27,500 nt of DNA. Origin: Cryptomeria japonica (lineage: Eukaryota > Streptophyta > Pinopsida > Cupressales > Cupressaceae). Shown piece after piece: positions 17,447-27,500 of this stretch. The DNA lies in NCBI RefSeq assembly GCF_030272615.1, contig NW_026729186.1:1-27500 (forward strand). The letters run 5' to 3'. Under the pieces are notes generated by a model that was not told the DNA's origin, ran no database searches, and saw only the letters and a list, made by a program, of their open reading frames with translations. Position 1 is the stretch's first letter, and every line of letters begins with the position of its first letter. Made by a program: the position numbers and the translations under genes.

Positions 17447-20400
17447 AATGATGCGCTCCATTCAAAAGTTTCCTGAAAAGGCAAAAAAAGTTGAGATTAT
17501 AGAATTTCCCACTTGAGAGATTGTAAAAAAAAAAAATTTAAAATGAAGGAAACGCGGGTGCCAAGGTGTGCGCAGCCCAGCCAAGGTGTGCGCACCAAGG
17601 CGCCCACCCTGGCGAAGGTGCACGCAAGGTGCGCACCCGAGGCAAACCGGACAATTAACCCAACTTTCGACTTCGCGCGCACCTTGGAGCGCACTTCGGA
17701 GCGCTCCTTGGTGCGCACCAATCTTGGGCACCTCGGAGTGCACCATGGCGCCCACCAAGGTGCGCACCCGGGGCAAACCGAGCTCCGACTTCGTGCGCAC
17801 CTTGGAGCGCACGAAAGGTGCGCACCATGGCGCCCACCAAGGTGCGCAGCCCAGCCAAGGCGTGCGCATCAAGGTGCGCACCCTGGCGAAGGTGCGCACC
17901 CGGGGCAAACCGAGCTCCGACTTCGTGCGCACCTTGGAGCGCACAAAAGGTGCGCAACCCAGCCAAGGTGTGCGCACCCCGGTCAAACCGAGCTCCGAAT
18001 CGTGCGCACCAGAGGTGCACGCCATCGTGCGCACCTTGGAGCACACTTCGGAGCCCTCCTTGGTGCGCGCCGATGTTGCGCACCTCGGAGCGCACCCGGG
18101 GAAAACAATGCAATTAACCCGACTTTCGACTTCGTGGGCACCTCGGAGCGCTCTCGGGTTCGCACCTCGGAGCACACCGAGGTGCGCACCTTTGATGCGC
18201 TGCCTTCACCAATTTCCAGAAAAGGCAAGAAAACATTGAGAAGGTGTGCGCACCGAGGTGCCCACCCTGGCGAAGGTGCACGCGAGGTGCGCACCCGGGG
18301 CAAACCGGGCTCCGACTTCGTGCACGCCGCACCTTGGAGCACACTTCGGAGCGCTCCTTGGTGCGCACCAGGGCGCGCAACCCAGCCGAGGTGCCCACCC
18401 CGGCGAAGGTGCACGCGAGGTGCGCACCCGGGGCAAACCGGGCTCCGACTTCGTGCACGCCATGGTGCCCACCGCGGCGAAGGTGCACGCGAGGTGCGCA
18501 CCCGGGGCAAACCGGGCTCCGACTTCGTGCACGCCGCACCTTGGAGCACACTTCGGAGCGCTCCTTGGTGCGCACCATGGTGCCCACCAGGGCGCGCAAC
18601 CCCGCCGAAGGTGCACGCGAGGTGCGCACCCGGGGCAAACCGGGCTCCGACTTCGTGCACGCCGCACCTTGGAGCACACTTCGGAGCGCTCCTTGGTGCG
18701 CACCATGGTGCCCACCAGGGCGCGCAACCCCGCCGAAGGTGCACGCGAGGTGCGCACCCGGGGCAAACCGGGCTCCGACTTCGTGCACGCCATGGTGCGC
18801 ACCGCGGCGAAGGTGCGCACCCGGGGCAAACCGGGCTCCGACTTCGTGCACGCCGCACCTTGGAGCACACTTCGGAGCGCTCCTTGGTGCGCACCAGGGC
18901 GCGCAACCCAGCCGAGGTGCCCACCCCGGCGAAGGTGCACGCGAGGTGCGTACCCGGGGCAAACCGGGCTCCGACTTCGTGTACGCCGCACCTTGGAGCA
19001 CACTTCGGAGCGCTCCTTGGTGCGCACCATGGTGCCCACCAGGCCGCGCAACCCAGCCAAGGTGTGCGCACCAAGGTGCACGCGAGGTGCGCACCCGGGG
19101 CAAACCGGGGTCCGACTTCGTGCACGCCGCACCTTGGAGCACACATCGGGGCGCTCCCGGGTTCGCACCGGCGTTGCGCACCGTGGTGGGCACCTCGGAG
19201 CACACCAAGGTGGGCAGCGAGGTGCGCACCTTTGATGCGATGCCTTCACTAATTTCCATAAAAGGCAAAAAAAAAACGAGATTTTAAAATTTCCGTTTTG
19301 AAAGATAGTGAGAAAAAGGGAATGCTGGTGCCATCTTGAGCCCGCCCTGGTGCGCAGCCCAGCCAAGGTGTGCGCACCAAGGTGCCCACCCTGGCGAAGG
19401 TGCGCGCCCGGGCAATTAACCCAACTTCCAACTTCGCGCGCGCCAGGGTGGGAGCGCACCCAACAACCGGGCCTGGGAAGAGCCAATGCGAGAAACCCCA
19501 CCAAACGCTCTGACAAAAAAAGAGGGGGCGCTCCAGTAACCCCGCTTCGGAGCGCACCCTGGGCAAACCCAGCCAAGGTGCCCACCCCGGCCAAGGTGCA
19601 GGCGAGGTGCGCACCCGGGGCAAACCGGGCTCCGACAACGTGCACGCCGCACCTTGGAGCACACTTCGTAGCGCTCCCGGGTGCGCACCTCAGAGCACAC
19701 CAAGGTGGGCAGCGAGGTGCGCACCTTTGATGCGCTGCCTTCACTAATTTCCAGAAAAGGCAAAAAAAAAAGGAGATTTTAAAATTTCCGTTTTGAAAGA
19801 TAGTGAAAAAAACGGAACGCGCGTGCCATCTTGAGCCCGCCCTGGTGCGCAGCCCAGGTAAGGTGCCCACCCTGGCAAAGGTGCGCACCCGGGCAATTAA
19901 CCCTACTTCCGACTTCGTGCGCGCCAGGGTGGCAACCGGGCCTCGGAAGAGCCAATGCGAGAAACCCCACCAAACGCTCCGACAAAAAAAGAGGCGGCGC
20001 TCCAATAACCCCGCTTCGGAGCGCAGCCGGGGCAAACCCAGCCAAGGTGCCCACCCCGACGAAGGTGCACGCGAGGTGCGCACCCGGGGCAAACCGGGCT
20101 CCGACAACGTGCACGCAGCACCTTGGAGCACACTTCGAAGCACTCCCGGGTGCCCACCGGCGTTGCGCACCGTGGTGGGCAGCGAGGTGCGCACCTTTGA
20201 TGCGCTGCCTTCACTAATTTCCAGAAAAAGGCAAACAAAAATGAGATTTTAAAATTTCCGTTTTGAAAGATAGTGAAAAAAAAGGAACGCGGGTGCCATC
20301 TTGAGCCCGCCCTGGTGCGCAGCCCAGGCAAGGCATGCGCACCAAGGTGCCCACCCGAGGTGCACACGCGGGGCAAACCGGGCTCCGACTTCGTGCAGGC

Positions 20401-23400
20401 CGCACCTTGGAGCACACTTCGGAGCGCTCCTTGGTGCGCACCATGGTGCCCACCAGGGCGCGCAACCCAGCCAAGGTCTGCACACCAAGGTGCCCACCCC
20501 GGCGAAGGTGCACGCGAGGTGCGCACCCGGGGCAAACCGGGCTCCGACTTCGTGCACGCCATGGTGCCCACCGCGGCGAAGGTGCACGCGAGGTGCGCAC
20601 CCGGGGCAAACCGGGCTCCGACTTCGTGCACGCCGCACCTTGGAGCACACTTCGGAGCGCTCCTTGGTGCGCACCATGGTGCCCACCAGGGCGCGCAACC
20701 CAGCCAAGGTGTGCGCACCAAGGTGCACGCGAGGTGCGCACCCGGGGCAAACCGGGGTCCGACTTCGTGCACGCCGCACCTTGGAGCACACATCGGAGCG
20801 CTCCCAGGTTCGCACCAGCGTTGCGCACCTTTGATGCGCTGCCTTCACTAATTTCCAGAAAAGGCAAAAAAAAACGATATTTTAAAATTTCCGTTCTGAA
20901 AGATAGTGAAAAAAACGGAACGCGGGTGCCATCTTGAGCCCTTCCTGGTGCGCAGCCCAGGCAAGTTGTGCGCACCAAGGTGCCCACCCTGGCGGAGGTG
21001 CGCGCCCGGGGCAAACCGGGCTCCGACTTCGTGCACTGCATGGTGCCCACCAAGGCGCGCAACCCAGCCAAGGTGCCCACCGCAGCGAAGGTGCACGCGA
21101 GGTGCACACCCGGGGCAAACCGGGCTCCGACTTCGTGCACGCCGCACCTTGGAGCACACTTCAGAGCGCTCCTTGGTGCGCACCAGGGCGCGCAACCCAG
21201 CCGAGGTGCCCACCCCGTCGAAGGTGCACGCGAGGTGCGCACCCGGGGCAAACCGGGCTCCGACTTCGTGCACGCCATGGTGCCCACCGCGGCGAAGGTG
21301 CGCACCCGGGGCAAACCGGGCTCCGACTTCGTGCACGCCGCACCTTGGAGCACACTTCGGAGCGCTCCTTGGTGCGCACCATGGTGCCCACCAGGCCGCG
21401 CAACCCAGCCAAGGTGTGCGCACCAAGGTGCACGCGAGGTGCGCACCCGGGGCAAACCGGGGTCCGACTTCGTGCACGCCGCACCTTGGAGCACACATCG
21501 GGGCGCTCCCGGGTTCGCACCGGCGTTGCGCACCGTGGTGGGCACCTCGGAGCACACCAAGGTGGGCAGCGAGGTGCGCACCTTTGATGCGATGCCTTCA
21601 CTAATTTCCATAAAAGGCAAAAAAAAAACGAGATTTTAAAATTTCCGTTTTGAAAGATAGTGAGAAAAAGGGAATGCTGGTGCCATCTTGAGCCCGCCCT
21701 GGTGCGCAGCCCAGCCAAGGTTTGCGCACCAAGGTGCCCACCCTGGCGAAGGTGCGCGCTCGGGCAATTAACCCAACTTCCAACTTCGCGCGCGCCAGGG
21801 TGGGAGCGCACCCAACAACCGGGCCTGGGAAGAGCCAATGCGAGAAACCCCACCAAACTCTCTGACAAAAAAAGAGGGGGCGCTCCAGTAACCCCGCTTC
21901 GGAGCGCACCCTGGGCAAACCCAGCCAAGGTGCCCACCCCGGCCAAGGTGCAGGCGAGGTGCGCACCCGGGGCAAACCGGGCTCCGACAACGTGCACGCC
22001 GCACCTTGGAGCACACTTCGTAGCGCTCCCGGGTGCGCACCTCAGAGCACACCAAGGTGGGCAGCGAGGTGCGCACCTTTGATGCGCTGCCTTCACTAAT
22101 TTCCAGAAAAGGCAAAAAAAAAAGGAGATTTTAAAATTTCCGTTTTGAAAGATAGTGAAAAAAACGGAACGCGCGTGCCATCTTGAGCCCGCCCTGGTGC
22201 GCAGCCCAGGTAAGGTGCCACCCTGGCAAAGGTGCGCACCCGGGCAATTAACCCTACTTCCGACTTCGTGCGCGCCAGGGTGGCAACCGGGCCTCGGAAG
22301 AGCCAATGCGAGAAACCCCACCAAACGCTCCGACAAAAAAAGAGGCGGCGCTCCAATAACCCCGCTTCGGAGCGCAGCCGGGGCAAAGCAAGCCAAGGTG
22401 CCCACCCCGACGAAGGTGCACGCGAGGTGCGCACCCGGGGCAAACCGGGCTCCGACAACGTGCACGCAGCACCTTGGAGCACACTTCGAAGCACTCCCGG
22501 GTGCCCACCGGCGTTGCGCACCGTGGTGGGCAGCGAGGTGCGCACCTTTGATGCGCTGCCTTCACTAATTTCCAGAAAAAGGCAAAAAAAAATGAGATTT
22601 TAAAATTTCCGTTTTGAAAGATAGTGAAAAAAAAGGAACGCGGGTGCCATCTTGAGCCCGCCCTGGTGCGCAGCCCAGGCAAGGCATGCGCACCAAGGTG
22701 CCCACCCGAGGTGCACACCCGGGGCAAACCGGGCTCCGACTTCGTGCAGGCCGCACCTTGGAGCACACTTCGGAGCGCTCCTTGGTGCGCACCATGGTGC
22801 CCACCAGGGCGCACCCGGGGCAAACCGGGCTCCGACTTCGTGCACGCCGCACCTTGGAGCACACATCGGAGCGCTCCCAGGTTCGCACCAGCGTTGCGCA
22901 CCTTTGATGCGCTGCCTTCACTAATTTCCAGAAAAGGCAAAAAAAAACGATATTTTAAAATTTCCGTTCTGAAAGATAGTGAAAAAAACGGAACGCGGGT
23001 GCCATCTTGAGCCCTTCCTGGTGCGCAGCCCAGGCAAGTTGTGCGCACCAAGGTGCCCACCCTGGCGGAGGTGCGCGCCCGGGGCAAACCGGGCTCCGAC
23101 TTCGTGCACTGCATGGTGCCCACCAAGGCGCGCAACCCAGCCAAGGTGCCCACCGCAGCGAAGGTGCACGCGAGGTGCGCACCCGAGGTGCACACCCGGG
23201 GCAAACCGGGCTCCGACTTCGTGCACGCCGCACCTTGGAGCACACTTCAGAGCGCTCCTTGGTACGCACCAGGGCGCGCAACCCAGCCAAGGTGCTCACC
23301 CCGGCGAAGGTGCACGCGAGGTGCGCACCCGGGGCAAACCGGGCTCGAACTTCGTGCACGCCGCACCTTGGAGCACACATCGGAGCGCTCCCGGGTTCGC

Positions 23401-23573
23401 ACCAGCATTGCGCACCTTTGATGCGCTGCCTTCACTAATTTCCAGAAAAGGCAAAAAAAAGAAAAAAATGAGATTTTAAAATTTCCGTTTTGAAAGATAG
23501 TGAAAAAAACGGAACGCGGGTGCCATCTTGAGCCCGCCCTGGTGTGCAGCCCAGGCAAGTTGTGCGCACCAAG
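17447..23573. repeat. Nested GC-rich repeat array with AT-rich modules, unit 2
   Basis: The copy of 9523-15649. AT-rich modules start at about 17447, 18190, 19230, 19725, 20195, 20829, 21582, 22077, 22546, 22902 and 23416. The 2.35-kb nested duplication, the missing 278 bp and the one-base deletion are all present, so they arose before the 7.92-kb unit was copied. Confidence 0.93.
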
Positions 23574-24062
23574 GCACCCACCCTGGCCAAGGTGGGTCAC
23601 GGGGTGGGTCCTAGGGTGGGTAACGGGGTGGGTACTAAGGTGCGTGCCAAGGTGGGTCATAGGGTGGGTGCCAAGGTGGGCACCAGGGTGGGTGTGCACC
23701 AACCCTAGCCAGGGTAGGTCACGGGGTGGTTGTCGGGGTGGGCGTCAAGGAGCCAAGGTGGGTGGCAAGTAGCCAAGTTGCGTGCCAAGGTGGGTGTCGG
23801 GGTGGGTGCCAAGGATCCAAGGTGGGTGCCAAGGAACCAAGGTGGGTGTCTGGGTGGGTGCCGAGGTGGGAGCCAGGGTGGGTCCCAAGGTGAGTGCAAA
23901 GGTGGGTGCCAGGGTCAAGGTGAGTGCCAATGTGGGTTCCAAGGTGCCAGGGTCAGGGTGAGTGCCAATGTGGGTTCAAAGGTGCTAAGTTGGGTGCGAG
24001 GTTGGGTGCGAGGGTGGGTGGGTGCCAAGGTGTGCTAGGTGGAAGCCCGGGTGGGTCGGCAT
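23574..24062. repeat. G-rich minisatellite segment, unit 3
   Basis: The same sequence as 7727-8215 and 15650-16138. Confidence 0.9.
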
Positions 24063-24437
24063 CCCATGGGTGTCGAGTTGGGTGCCTGATGGGTGCTTCT
24101 TGTCAAGTTTTAGTCGTCGGGACTCATTTCGAGCCTTAGAGGTCGTTTCTTGTCCGGTTGCCCTGTCTTCGACCTGGGAACCCAATTTTGGTCCTCGGGT
24201 CCCATTTTTTTTTGTCTCGCATCCCACTTTTGGCCTGTGGCCTTTTCGGGGTCGATTCTCGTTTTGGGCATCAGAGCATGTTTCTTCTCCTAAAACCCAA
24301 TATTTGTTTATTAAGTCTCGGAACACATTTTTGTTCTCGTGGACCCATCATGGGTCTTGGAACGCATTTGTGGTCCTTGGGTCCCATTTTGCATCCCGAA
24401 ACTTGTGTTTTGGTGCTTGATCCCTATTTTGGGTGCC
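24063..24437. repeat. T-rich degenerate repeat block, unit 3
   Basis: The copy of 8216-8590. No gene is seen. Confidence 0.7.
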
Positions 24438-24828
24438 CACCTTGCACCAAGTGCGCACCCGGGGCAAACCGAGCGCCTTGGTGCACCGGGGCAAGATTGA
24501 GCGTGCACCCGAGGCGCCCCGAACATGCACCAAGGTGCACTCGGCCCACATGTGAGCGCAGGTCGTTGCGCCCGAGGTGGTGTGTGGGCACCGCGTTGCA
24601 GACGGGACACTGCACGCACACGACGCCCCCTCCAGGTGCACGCACGTAGGCCGGGCCGGGTGCACACCCGACGCCCTAGCAAGGTGCGCGCACCCGGGCA
24701 GGGCTCACACTTGGCGAACGGGGCGCACTTCGCGAGGGAGGGTGTGCACCTCGACGGGGGTGGGTGGCCGGGGTGGATTCGCACGTGGGTCGCGGTTTGC
24801 TAAGTACACACTGCGACAAGCTCATAAC

Positions 24829-24947
24829 GGGTGCGATCATACCAGCGTTAGTGCACCGGATCCCATCAGAACTCCGCAGTTAAGCGCGCTTGGGCCGGAG
24901 TAGTACTGGGATGGGTGACCTCCCGGGAAGTCCCGGTGTTGCACCCT
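24829..24947 (+). rRNA. 5S ribosomal RNA gene, copy 3
   Basis: A full-length 5S gene, 7924 bp from copy 2 and identical to it, including G at +19. Terminal helix and internal promoter elements are intact. Like the other copies it is transcribed rightward, away from the Pol I cores, so a Pol I transcript reading through from an upstream 45S gene beyond the right edge would meet it head-on. Confidence 0.97.
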
Positions 24948-24952
24948 TTTTT
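24947..24952 (+). terminator. Pol III terminator of 5S copy 3
   Basis: Six T follow GCACCC, with a second T run just after. Confidence 0.9.
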
Positions 24953-25369
24953 AGTTTTTCGCCGGGCGTCGCAATGCTATTTGAATAAACCTTTTGCCCG
25001 TTTGCGTTCTCGTCGGGGCCGGGCCGGGCCGGGGTGCGCTGCCCGCACTACCGCGCGCGCGGGGGCGACACCGAGCGCGCACCCGAGGCGCCCCGAGCAC
25101 ACAGGCCACGGTGCAACCCGGGCGTTGTGCGCGCACCCCGGTGCGCCCGAGGTGCTGCGCGCGCACCCAGGTGAAATCGGTGTGCACCTCGGCCAGTGCG
25201 CGCTCGGTCGAGTCGCGCACGTTGGCCAAGGTGCACGGTGATGTTTCTTACTCTAAGGTTCCGCACCAGACGCCCGGGACAGGTGAGCGAAGCTGGGCGG
25301 GGCCGGGTGCGCGGCCGGGGCAGGTGCACGCAGCTGGAGAGAGCTTTGGAGCACACTTCGGAGCGCACC

Positions 25370-27500
25370 AATGATGCGCTCCATTCAAAAGTTTCCTGAA
25401 AAGGCAAAAAAAGTTGAGATTATAGAATTTCCCACTTGAGAGATTGTAAAAAAAAAAAATTTAAAATGAAGGAAACGCGGGTGCCAAGGTGTGCGCAGCC
25501 CAGCCAAGGTGTGCGCACCAAGGCGCCCACCCTGGCGAAGGTGCACGCAAGGTGCGCACCCGAGGCAAACCGGACAATTAACCCAACTTTCGACTTCGCG
25601 CGCACCTTGGAGCGCACTTCGGAGCGCTCCTTGGTGCGCACCAATCTTGGGCACCTCGGAGTGCACCATGGCGCCCACCAAGGTGCGCACCCGGGGCAAA
25701 CCGAGCTCCGACTTCGTGCGCACCTTGGAGCGCACGAAAGGTGCGCACCATGGCGCCCACCAAGGTGCGCAGCCCAGCCAAGGCGTGCGCATCAAGGTGC
25801 GCACCCTGGCGAAGGTGCGCACCCGGGGCAAACCGAGCTCCGACTTCGTGCGCACCTTGGAGCGCACAAAAGGTGCGCAACCCAGCCAAGGTGTGCGCAC
25901 CCCGGTCAAACCGAGCTCCGAATCGTGCGCACCAGAGGTGCACGCCATCGTGCGCACCTTGGAGCACACTTCGGAGCCCTCCTTGGTGCGCGCCGATGTT
26001 GCGCACCTCGGAGCGCACCCGGGGAAAACAATGCAATTAACCCGACTTTCGACTTCGTGGGCACCTCGGAGCGCTCTCGGGTTCGCACCTCGGAGCACAC
26101 CGAGGTGCGCACCTTTGATGCGCTGCCTTCACCAATTTCCAGAAAAGGCAAGAAAACATTGAGAAGGTGTGCGCACCGAGGTGCCCACCCTGGCGAAGGT
26201 GCACGCGAGGTGCGCACCCGGGGCAAACCGGGCTCCGACTTCGTGCACGCCGCACCTTGGAGCACACTTCGGAGCGCTCCTTGGTGCGCACCAGGGCGCG
26301 CAACCCAGCCGAGGTGCCCACCCCGGCGAAGGTGCACGCGAGGTGCGCACCCGGGGCAAACCGGGCTCCGACTTCGTGCACGCCATGGTGCCCACCGCGG
26401 CGAAGGTGCACGCGAGGTGCGCACCCGGGGCAAACCGGGCTCCGACTTCGTGCACGCCGCACCTTGGAGCACACTTCGGAGCGCTCCTTGGTGCGCACCA
26501 TGGTGCCCACCAGGGCGCGCAACCCCGCCGAAGGTGCACGCGAGGTGCGCACCCGGGGCAAACCGGGCTCCGACTTCGTGCACGCCGCACCTTGGAGCAC
26601 ACTTCGGAGCGCTCCTTGGTGCGCACCATGGTGCCCACCAGGGCGCGCAACCCCGCCGAAGGTGCACGCGAGGTGCGCACCCGGGGCAAACCGGGCTCCG
26701 ACTTCGTGCACGCCATGGTGCGCACCGCGGCGAAGGTGCGCACCCGGGGCAAACCGGGCTCCGACTTCGTGCACGCCGCACCTTGGAGCACACTTCGGAG
26801 CGCTCCTTGGTGCGCACCAGGGCGCGCAACCTAGCCGAGGTGCCCACCCCGGCGAAGGTGCACGCGAGGTGCGTACCCGGGGCAAACCGGGCTCCGACTT
26901 CGTGCACGCCGCACCTTGGAGCACACTTCGGAGCGCTCCTTGGTGCGCACCATGGTGCCCACCAGGCCGCGCAACCCAGCCAAGGTGTGCGCACCAAGGT
27001 GCACGCGAGGTGCGCACCCGGGGCAAACCGGGGTCCGACTTCGTGCACGCCGCACCTTGGAGCACACATCGGGGCGCTCCCGGGTTCGCACCGGCGTTGC
27101 GCACCGTGGTGGGCACCTCGGAGCACACCAAGGTGGGCAGCGAGGTGCGCACCTTTGATGCGATGCCTTCACTAATTTCCATAAAAGGCAAAAAAAAAAC
27201 GAGATTTTAAAATTTCCGTTTTGAAAGATAGTGAGAAAAAGGGAATGCTGGTGCCATCTTGAGCCCGCCCTGGTGCGCAGCCCAGCCAAGGTGTGCGCAC
27301 CAAGGTGCCCACCCTGGCGAAGGTGCGCGCCCGGGCAATTAACCCAACTTCCAACTTCGCGCGCGCCAGGGTGGGAGCGCACCCAACAACCGGGCCTGGG
27401 AAGAGCCAATGCGAGAAACCCCACCAAACGCTCTGACAAAAAAAGAGGGGGCGCTCCAGTAACCCCGCTTCGGAGCGCACCCTGGGCAAACCCAGCCAAG
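25370..27500. repeat. Nested GC-rich repeat array with AT-rich modules, unit 3 (partial)
   Basis: The copy of the start of 9523-15649. Modules start at about 25370, 26113 (truncated type) and 27153. The window ends inside the segment with GAGCCAATGCGAGAAACCCC and TGGGCAAACCCAGCCAAG. No gene is seen. Confidence 0.92.

Larger units (their letters stand above)
15650..23573. repeat. 7.92-kb higher-order unit, copy 2 (complete)
   Basis: The unit spans 7924 bp. It is one base longer than copy 1 because of an extra G in the G run near 17140. Private changes include T at 16695, T at 18982, C at 20236 in an A run, T at 21219 and T at 21760. Otherwise it has the same parts in the same order. Confidence 0.95.
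24438..25369. other. GC-rich 5S spacer block, unit 3
   Basis: The copy of 8591-9522 with T at 24498. The four G runs with CC loops lie at 25015-25034. Confidence 0.75.
23574..27500. repeat. 7.92-kb higher-order unit, copy 3 (partial, cut by window end)
   Basis: The first 3927 bp of the unit, including the 5S gene and the first three AT-rich modules. Private changes include T at 24498 and T at 26832. It lacks the extra G of copy 2 near 17140. It runs off the right edge, so the number of units is unknown. Confidence 0.95.

Noticed and set aside
1-27500. 18S, 5.8S or 26S rRNA genes, tRNA genes, transposase or reverse transcriptase
   Set aside because: I looked for conserved rRNA gene words, tRNA-like cloverleafs and mobile-element domains in the translated frames and saw none. 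The 45S genes must lie outside the window if the spacer reading is right.

Overview
This window looks like a nuclear plant ribosomal DNA spacer. I see no protein-coding gene. The firm anchors are three intact plant-type 5S rRNA genes on the + strand (8982-9100, 16905-17023, 24829-24947), each with a downstream T-run terminator, and thirteen copies of a plant RNA polymerase I initiation core (TATATAGGGG type) read on the minus strand between 2117 and 6289. Together they suggest a very long intergenic spacer (IGS) of 45S rDNA with 5S genes inside it (L-type linkage). No 18S, 5.8S or 26S sequence is present, so the 45S assignment is an inference from the promoter-like elements and the 5S genes. 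The 5S sequence (GCGCGCTTGGGCC in the A-box region, CCCGGGAAGTCCCGG near the 3' end) looks more like gymnosperm, fern or bryophyte 5S than angiosperm 5S. A spacer above 27 kb would fit the large rDNA units of gymnosperms, but the species cannot be named from this sequence.

Layout from left to right, with 45S transcription running leftward. (1) 1-1765: nine 188-bp tandem repeats plus a partial tenth, in what would be the 5' external transcribed spacer. (2) 1766-3150: three diverged 440-490-bp repeats, each with a Pol I core and, just downstream in the transcribed direction, an inverted repeat. (3) 3150-3495: short repeats of 38-56 bp. (4) 3496-4650: 311-bp repeats with four promoter cores. (5) 4651-5283: a 52-bp satellite that interrupts the promoter array. 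(6) 5284-6345: 157-bp repeats with six promoter cores. (7) 6346-8215: palindrome-rich DNA, then a G-rich degenerate minisatellite. (8) 7727-27500: two complete and one partial copy of a 7.92-kb unit (7923 and 7924 bp). Each unit holds a piece of the G-rich minisatellite, a 375-bp T-rich block, a GC-rich block with one 5S gene, and about 6.1 kb of nested GC-rich repeats punctuated by an AT-rich module of about 133 bp (11 per full unit).

Functionally, Pol I promoters would fire leftward into the 45S unit beyond position 1, while the 5S genes are transcribed rightward by Pol III. The two systems are divergent. The hierarchy of repeats (63-134-bp monomers, 0.35-1.0-kb module spacing, a 2.35-kb duplication, the 7.92-kb unit) indicates repeated unequal exchange. 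The 7.92-kb copies differ at only a small number of bases by eye, so the last amplification is recent, unless it is an assembly artefact. All long open frames are by-products of stop-poor GC-rich repeats.
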